64,000 nucleotides of DNA from positions 62,001 to 126,000 of the forward strand of contig JAQGDQ010000302.1 in NCBI GenBank assembly GCA_030141605.1, given 5' to 3'. The stretch comes from Tubiluchus corallicola. Its lineage: Eukaryota; Priapulida; Priapulimorpha; Priapulimorphida; Tubiluchidae. Under the pieces are notes generated by a model. The model was given only the letters and a program-made list of their open reading frames with translations. It was not told the DNA's origin and ran no database searches. Each line of letters begins with the position of its first letter. Within the stretch, counting starts at the first letter, position 1. This document shows positions 51,701 through 61,355 of this stretch, in pieces. The position numbers and the translations under genes are program-made.

Positions 51701-54700
51701 ATTGATATTTGTCTTTGACATTTATGTTAATTATGCTAACTGTTAACATGGTTGACTGTGAACATTGAATTAAAGACCTATGGTTGTAGGATTGACTGTG
51801 ATGCTTAATACGAACTTTCACCCTCACACTAATACCTACATATGTGGGATTAACACTTATGTAGTGTAAATGTAAGAAGGAAGTTATAGTATTTGTCGTG
51901 TTGCATATAACTAATGCATGTGTTATTCTTTTAGTGCTGCAGGATGGCCTGCAGTTAAACAAAATGCTACTTCGTTATGTTCCTAGTGTTGTTACCAACT
52001 GAACCTTTTTGATAATTTTTTTAAATCTTGCTGCTATGCAGTTATATTGTCATGTGGGTGATATAGGGCAAAAATGAATGTACATGCTTCCAAAAAGTTT
52101 CCTTGCATCAACAGGGCATAGAAAAGTTGAAATGTTTTAAAAATTGTAGCATCAGTTTGCAGTAACACATTACTTAGTTTCTGTACTTGAAAAAAACTGA
52201 AACAAAATGTATTTATATTGAAATGTACCTATGTTTGCAAAGACAACATCCTGTGTTATTAGTATTACAGTTTTTCTTTTTCCTTTATTTCCTTCATGTC
52301 TTCATTTTTCTCCTCTTATTTCTCTTGTCTTCCTTGCTATGCTTTGCATTCATATTCGATTACTGTTAATAAGAAATTATTTGTGATCGTTGTCTAGGTA
52401 GTAATGGGTTTGCTGGTTCCACCCTATGTGCTCATGCTGGAGTATAAGACCAGAGAGGAACTTCAGTTGATGCCACAAACGGAGGAAGAGCACTTAGATT
52501 CAGGTTCTGATTCGGATGACGAAAGTGTGTTCTTGGCTGATCCTGAGGAGGTGGACAATTCTTATGAGGTTTGACCGATTACAGTTAAATAAATCTTGCT
52601 GTGCACCAGTAGTGACACTTACAGTGCAGCCCGTTAGAAGGTTTTTCTTAAACAAGGCAATTTAAACTTCTTAAACAGTCTTCTTTTAGTATTGGGACGA
52701 ATACTGCGGCCTTTTCAATTTATTTTCTTTTTAGTTTAACACTTATCCCATAGCTTATCATTTTCTATCTTTTGTTAATTCTCTTTCTTTTTTCTCCTAC
52801 CAATAATTCATGTCTGCTTTCTATATGTAACAGCTGAAAGATTGCAGGCGCATATGTCTATGCTTGCTTTGTAGTGTTGTTCTGTGGCTTGTAAATTTGA
52901 ACTGTATCAATTGAAAAGTTACGATTAGACAAGCTGAACTGTATCACCTGATCCAATGTGAAGGTCGTATGCTTGTCAAGAAGGCAAAATGGACAAGTCA
53001 TTAATAAACATTATATAGTTGTACCACTTTACTCACCTTCTCCAACATTAGCTAACCATGCATCCTTTAAGGATGCAAGAACAATGCAAAAGTCAATTTT
53101 TAAGTTTTTTTCTGAATTCAGTATGTGAATTAGCATTTATCTTTAAACATGTTTGAGGAGAACAATGCGAGAACAATGCAGCCTCTTCATTATGATGCGA
53201 GAACAATGCAGCCTCTTCATTATGAATTTGAGGTCTGTGGAACACAAAAGCAACTAGCCTGTCACGGATTCCCGTGATTGAGTTCTACTCTGCTATTATA
53301 CCTTTCATTTACAGCATTGCAAACTAGTTTATTCCGGTTCTATAACCTTTGCAAATTTACCTAGAGTCATTCAATTAGGTTAACCTTGAATTATTCATAC
53401 GGGCTTCATTCCGAAGCTATAAATTCCTTCGTCACCCTTGTACAGGCGAGCATTTGACGCTTGCTTTTCCTACAAGCAAATGTCATATGATCCGCCTAAT
53501 TCGTTAGGTTAATTTTTTTCCCTTTCTTCAATAGTTTTTATATGGTTATGTGCTGATGTGTATCTATAATTAGGTTTACTGCTGTTATAGGAAGTAACTA
53601 TGTAATTGCGACAAATCTTGTGAATTGAATAAATTTTATTTGGGTGGCCACTCCTTTAATCCAATGGTTATGCGGTTTTTGTTAAGAGTGAAAATTTAGT
53701 CTAAATTATATGGTTCAGTAACAGCAAACCATTCTAATTATCAACTCGTAGACTTAAGCGTTATGCACCTTTCTCTATAAAAAATATACTAGACTATATA
53801 CACTCCCACGTATTTGTTTAATTAAGAACCAGGCCGATGGCTCTCCCACAAACTTCCGAAAAAATGAGCATTTTTCACATAGCCTCTTTGTTTGCTTAAC
53901 TGAGGCAGTTAAAATAGATTTCTATGAAGTTCTCACAACCTCCCATTGTTTTTAGCTGCCAGGAATATAAACAAGTACAATTAAATATTAATTTAGGAGA
54001 GACTTATTCAAAAAACATAAAGTTATGAAAATTGTTTCTACTTTTTGAAGCAGAAGCAGAATTTCATTGTTCATGTTGTAATTAAATTATATTGCAGGAG
54101 GTGCAGCCATCTAATGAACGTTTGTTGCACCTTCCATTTATGGCTAATGACGTTACAACATCAGTTTATAGCATTCTTGGTTCCAACAATGTGAGCTACT
54201 TGGAGAAGAAACCAACACCTTTGAAGTTTGGGAAGAAGGTCTACGAATTTTATACATCGCCCATCACAAAGTATTGGATGTATACAGTAAGTAGTAATGG
54301 TTTGCTCAAGCACATGCGCTGTGTAATGTGTATTCGGTTGCACTCTAGATCAGGGCTGTGCAAATTGCGGCCCGCGGGCCACTTGCGGCCCGCCGAGAAA
54401 ATTTGTGCGGCCCGCGAAGAGATTTGTCAACCTAATGAAAGTGCGGCCCGGGCGATTGAGTGTATCCAGCTGAAGTCCATGCAACGATCCCAGAGATAGT
54501 GCGGGTAGTTTTTTCTACTAGATCGGATGCCATTAACCCTTACAAGACGGTTGTAGCTTAATAACACTGTACTACACAGACTGTGTGATACATATTACTA
54601 AAATGCATTGTACTGAAATTACCACTATCTGTCCTGAAAGTAGAAATATATGGTTTGTAATATAAATTTTAATAACTTCTAAAATAGTTTCTTGAGTGTA

Positions 54701-57700
54701 GTAGTAATGATGTACGCAGGTTGGATGCAAAAAAAATCGTTATTAGGTCTTTTTGTACTTGGCTCCTTGATCAAACTGCATGTGGCCGGTAGGAGTTGCG
54801 GAAAAGTTTAATGTGGCCCGGCTAGTCAGACAATTTGCACACCCCTGCTCTAGATGAATAACATTGGAAACTGCCAGTCTAACACAGTCAGAGCAACTTT
54901 AGTTGCACACACTTAGAATGGACAAAATTTTTAAAATAAAACACTAAGAGGAATAGAACTTGCACCCCTATTTTCCAGAACATATCGTCAGGCTTTACTT
55001 CTTTTTCTTCCTTTTTAGCAAGAAACACCTCGACCCTTGTATAAGCAATTCACGATGCAATTTCTGGTAAACCTTTTTTTTAAAAACCAAATTTTACCAA
55101 GTGTTGTTTTACTTACATGTTGAAGAATTTTATCTATTTATAATAGAACCTATACAATTCCATTTTGCACGTTTTCTAACGTCGCTGCACAACTGTTACT
55201 TGATGATTTTTGCTTTGCGTCGCATTTTGTTGGAACACGTTGGTGCCATTAAAGTGAAGAAAATTGAATGTCCCAAAAAATTTCAAAACAAAGTTATGTT
55301 ACCTAGCATTACACTTGCCTGTTAGAAAGACATGTAACTGGAAAAGAAAATTCATAGTATTTTAATATCTTCGTGACAATTGATAAATCATCACTGTATC
55401 ACAATCCCAGTGTACACCACCAGCTTACTAAAAAAATTGTTGATCTTGTAGACAAGATTAAGTAATTTATACTTAATTATTTTTAGTGATCTATACCTAG
55501 TTAGTGAAGTGTGTGCTACGAATGCTCTGATTGGTTATTCGAACTTTACGATGTTATCTAAGCTTCAATATCTTTCTCGCCGCTTGAGAAGCCACGTAGT
55601 ATAAACCTTGGCAATTGTAGATGAAATAGAAATTTATTGATGTTTTGATGTCTGTTTTATCTGCAGTTGGCATGGTTTACGTTCAATGAAGGTTGCTGTA
55701 GTACTCGGAATGCTTTTTCTTGTTTGATGTGCACTTACATTTGACGATATTTTATTTCAGTTTGCATATTTCATATTCATGGCTCTTTACAACTACACAG
55801 CTTTGGTAAAGATGCCACAGGAACCATCATGGCAAGAAATATACGTATGGATTTATGTGTTTACGCTTTGTACTGAGAAAATTAGAGAGGTATGAGGTTA
55901 TTCTGAACTTTAGTTTGTTTTTGATTCTTGTTAAGTAATTTTTGATTACATTGGAAATTTTAGAGTTCATAAATAGCAGCTGCTATCTGTTAATTGTGTG
56001 GCATTAGTAACTTTACACTGCCAAATAGCTGATAAGATCATATGCATCATTTGGTAATGCAACTTTGCTTAGTTGTTAATGTTCCGTAATGTCTGTAATA
56101 TTTTTTTATATAAACTTTATTTATTTTTTTATTTTCTGTTTTCATTACAACTTCAGTGTCTGCAATATGTCAGTAATGTAAGTTGTGTACTATTAGTATT
56201 TGAAGTTTGGATGCTTCTTTAAGTTCTGTAGTTTGAATTTTAAATGTTTTGCATTACTTGCTCTTGTATAAGTATTTGATTTTTGACATCCTCTACTGTA
56301 CGATAATGTTGTACTGAGTGTCATAACACGATCGTAAATATTTAATTGTAATCCTAGCATTTTTGTGCTTCAAACCTGCAAAAATATCGACTTAATCTTT
56401 GGTACTTATTTTTAGTAATATTTTTTTGCAGATTGGAATGTCAGAGCCAACAAATATTGCTCAGAAGTTTAAAGTATGGCTCAGTAAGAAATGGAACATA
56501 TACGATATTGTTTCGGTGTCATTGTTTACAACTGGTGTAGTTCTTAGGTGAGGGATATTTCACTTAACTTTAAAATTCTGTAAGTGACTGTTATTTTTTA
56601 GTCAGTGGAAAAACAGTAACTAATTATGATGTCGACAAACAGCTGCATTTATTAACTCAAAACCTTTTTGGAGTTGCGTGGCAAAACTGCATTTATTAAA
56701 TCACGTCCATGGTCTTCCCTGGTGAAACTTACTCTGCAGCCGCAGATTTAGAATGACATTTGAATATTGCTAAGTGTCATGGTCAATGCTCTTTGTTGAG
56801 CTTTCCAGTTATTTATAAAATTTCCCCAAGGGGTTTGATCCTGGCTAAATTTTTCTGTGTAACTGGCACATGGCATCATTGGATGTAGAGGCAATATTGG
56901 ATGCACATTGGATGAAGCCGTGCAATATATATCTTATCCAGCCAGGTGCTTCAGCAAACGTTTTCTTACTATTTTTAAACTACAAGCAATTGAAAATGTA
57001 GATATGCTTGCTTTGTTATGCTTGCCTTCATGCCGTCCACCAGCTTGCGCCATTTTTTTCAAATATGCCCACAGCGAAGTTTGTTAATTGGGCGATAAGA
57101 ATGATTTAAATTCCTTTTTGCATTTTAAGCAAGGCATTTTATGCATACATATTTGTGTTACAAACCTACAATTAATTAAATTTTGGTTCCAAACCTGAAA
57201 GTCGGGAAATATGAAAAAGCTTATGTGCAGCCTAGATTTGAACCAGGGATCCTTCTGCTGACATTGCACACGTCTTTCAAATTTGCCATCAAAATTTAAT
57301 TGATTCTGAGCTTGTAAGATTATATAATTTTAACCTCAACATTAATATTATAATGATTAACTACATAAATGATCAATAATAGTGAATGCCAGGTTTGGAA
57401 AGGCACTCAGAACAGTACTAGCAGTCAATTTTGATTATTTTTAAATCGTGTCTTAGAATCAGGCATTATGAAAACCCTAAACTTGTTTAATTGGATAAAC
57501 CTGCACATTTGGTTTTATGCCCTTGTGATTTCATTTGTAACTTATTTTTTGTATAGGTTGGGAGAGGAAACATTTTGGACTGGTCGTTGTATTTATTGTC
57601 TCAGCATAGCATTCTGGTACATCCGAATACTGGATATCTTTAATAATAACAAGTACCTAGGACCTTATGTGACAATGATTGGAAAAATGGTACGAACAAG

Positions 57701-60700
57701 TTGATACTACATGGAAATGCCTTTTTAAAACTTTTTTGTTTTGCATGTTTATCGTGCTACATGCACACTGCATTGGCCAGATTGTAAACACTTTGGTAGT
57801 CTGAACTTCATTTTGTTTTGTTACATATTACATTCTTGTTAACTTATTATATACTTCATTGCATTATCACTTCATATTGTCCTGCATTAATGCTTTGCAC
57901 TGCATATCCACTAAATGCCTACAGGTGCCAGTGCATACTAAACACACTTTCTGCCTACTTTTTAGGTAGTTGATATGTGTGTTTTTGTTGTCATCATGTG
58001 TGTGGTGTTAATGAGCTATGGAGTGGTGAGGCAGTCCATTCGTTATCCGAATGAAGAAGCCAGTTGGACATTAGCCCGTGATATATTCTACCAACCTTAC
58101 TGGATGATCTATGGAGAAGTCTTTGCTGATGATATTAATCGTAAGTTTGTCACCTTTTTTTGTGACATGTACATATAAATCAGATATAGGTTTTATGTTT
58201 ATGTAATATTTATGTCATACTTGCTGCATTCAGGCATTTGCAAAACTATCAGTTGATATCTTTGACTTATTAACTTCTGAAGGTGATATTGAAAACTTTT
58301 GAAGTATTGAAAAAAGTGAGAGAAGGTCAAAAATGTCATTTTCCACCCCATTATCACTTTAATAACTTTTGTTTCATAGTCTATTCAGTACTTATTCCGG
58401 GATTAATAGTTACACTGTAATAATTAACTGATTTTGCTGGTTAAACCATAAACTAATACAACTTGAAATTGTTACTGGGGCAGATATAGGCAATATACTT
58501 TAGTGAATGTAATGTAATTAGTATGATAAACTTTTTTGCTAGCTGAATGTGGTGAAGGATTGGATGAGGAAGGAAATCAGTTACCCGAGTGTATACCAGG
58601 GCAGTGGATAAACCCAGTTGTCATGACACTCTACCTATTAGTCACTAATATTCTTCTAGTCAATTTGCTCATTGCTGTTTTTAAGTAAGTTCAATTCTTC
58701 TAAGCTTTGAAATGACCGTGTTTCTGGTTTAATCAAAATATAATCACAGACAGCATTCAATAATCTTTTTTTACATGGAAATCATCTTACAATTAAAGTT
58801 CTGAAAGAATTTGAACATGGCAATATTGCCAGCCATTGTAGAATAAAGATTTAATCCTATGAGTTATTTCACTAAGTCCAAATTTATTTGTTTTCACAAA
58901 ACTTTCTTTTGTGTGCAAGTCTACATTTGAACGTTTTTTTTCAGTAACACCTTCCACGCGGTGAACGCCATTTCCATGCAAGTGTGGAAGTTTCAGCGTT
59001 ATGCTGTAGTGCTAGAATATGAGCAGCGACCGGTGCTGCCACCACCTCTTATTACAATCTCTCACATATATCAGTTGTTTAAGTACTGCTGCCGGAGAAT
59101 GCACGGCAAGAAAACAACATTTGGTCATGGGCTAAGTAAGTTTGCCTCAAATTTGTCATAAATACTTGACTAGGATGCTCTGGTTGTTCAACTATAGTTG
59201 AATCAAGAAAACTTGTGTCATATTATTTAATTGCATATCAAATAGTCACTCATTTAAACATTTAAATAGGAATCTCTTCTTTCACTTACACAGCTTATAG
59301 CTCGTTGGGTAAGACAAATGAATCATGCTCAACCAATTTTCCTAGAGGTCATCCATTCTGTTTTCCAACCAGGTCCAGCATTGTTCAACTTTGGTTGTTA
59401 AGCAAGCATTGCAACTGGCGTCTGTTTCTTTAGAATTTGCAACTTAGAATTTGATTTGTCTGTTTCTAGAACTTTTCTTACAAGATGACGACGTTGAGAA
59501 GGTTCATGATTTCGAGGAGGAATGTTTAGAGGATTACTTCCGAGAAAAGGAAAGAGAGAAGTTGAATTCCCAAGAAGAGCGTGTGCAGCTTATTAATGAG
59601 AGGTGGGCTGATAGCTGCTTAACTTTTTCATACTTTTAAAATTCTAAAACCGACTAAATGTTGATGCAGCTTATTAAACTTATAAACTTATAAACTTACA
59701 TTACCAACACTTTTTTGGCTATTGATGTATTTTAGCTATTGATAACTCAAGATAAGCTGAAGTGACTAAATTTTTGCCAAGTAAACATCATCAAGTTTCA
59801 GTAGTAATGTAACTACTACTACATGGTGGAGAGGAAGTACCATTCTTTAAATTTCGTGCTTTTGTCATTGGTAACTCTTATGTTCAGAAACCCGAATAAC
59901 AAATATTATGCAGCTGGTTGCGTATAAGCTCTGCAGTTTTACGTTAAAAATTTATATACTCTCATTAAGGAAGGAGGGATTATTCTTTTTTGTTCCTAAG
60001 TATTGCAATGTAAAATTATGCAATGAGAACTGTGAAGGGGATAATAATAAATGAAAAAATATTTTTATAGGATAAAAGGGATAAGGATAAAAAATATTAC
60101 TTTTATTGATAATGAATTGTTACTTATTTATAAACACCGCATTCATTGTGGGCTGTCAACTTAATTTATGCTAGCTCTTTTTATATCATGCAATTCCAGT
60201 TCTAGTTGTTACTGGGTGATGACCTTGGGAGATGATCTTTGCAATACTAGAATAAAGACACATTGTATTTTAAACTTGGTAAATATTTTCACCATTATTT
60301 TAGATTGCCAGGTGGCTTGAATGGGACAATCAATGGTGAATGAAAAGAAAGTTTTGAGAGGGAAAGAGAATGGCATCATTTTCTGTTTTACATCCAAGTT
60401 TACAGTACTAGCTTTGCAGCCACATTATTCTTGTTTTTAATTTCAGGGTAGAAAGCATGAGTTCACGGGTATTTGACATAAATAACAGGGATAGTTCCAT
60501 CAAACTGGCATTGCAGACAATTGATTTCCGACTTGGCAAACTGGAGGAAACTAGCCAACAAACCGCAGCAGCTCTGTCGAGCATCAGTCAGATCATGAAC
60601 AAAGTTTGGGCTGGAGGAGTCTATGAACCTTTGCCAGGTATTATGATGTTTGTCGTGTTTGATTATTTCACTCAATACATTTGATCTGGGTGTCATGCTT

Positions 60701-61289
60701 TGCTTGTTTACTGAGCTCTAGAATGATAAATGCAGTTGCGAGGCACTGATGTAGCAAACCATCTACTTAACCCACCTATTGTTGGCAGTCACAACACTAC
60801 TCTAAATGAAGCTAGAAGTGTTATTCTATGCTACTTACAGGTCCGTCCTAACGCTTGGGTATGCAGGGCAATTGGCCAGGGGCCCACGAGCATAGGGACC
60901 TATGCTAATCTACGTATGTGTTTTTCGAGGCTCATGTTATGTTGTTCAAAGATTAATCTCTGCTGTACTGCATGTTTAATGTTTAAATACTGATGCTGTT
61001 TGAAGTACTTATTGTTACATGTTTAGTTTTGTCAACCATTTACTTTACATTTTTACTTCTGTGAATGATTGTATAGGTAGGGGCACCAGTGCACTGTTTT
61101 CCCTGGGGGCCTATGATACTGTTAAGATAATCTGGCTACTTACTCCTTAATCGATCATATTAGTACTGATTGCAAGATGTTTTAAATTATCAATGATACA
61201 CTCTTTTAGTTGTAAACTGAAAGTCAGAAAATTCACTTCTGATTTTGTGAAATGTTTTTTTCATAAATCTCTGGTTTTAGATGTCTATG

Positions 61290-61355
<66 letters not shown>

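Larger units (their letters stand above)
50403..55760. other. TRPM: TRPM introns 13-17
   Basis: The introns are 50403-51084, 51183-51322, 51552-52397, 52569-54097 and 54287-55760. The fourth contains a direct duplication (about 53163-53224). The fifth contains hAT MITE 2. The remainder is unremarkable AT-rich DNA. Confidence 0.55.
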
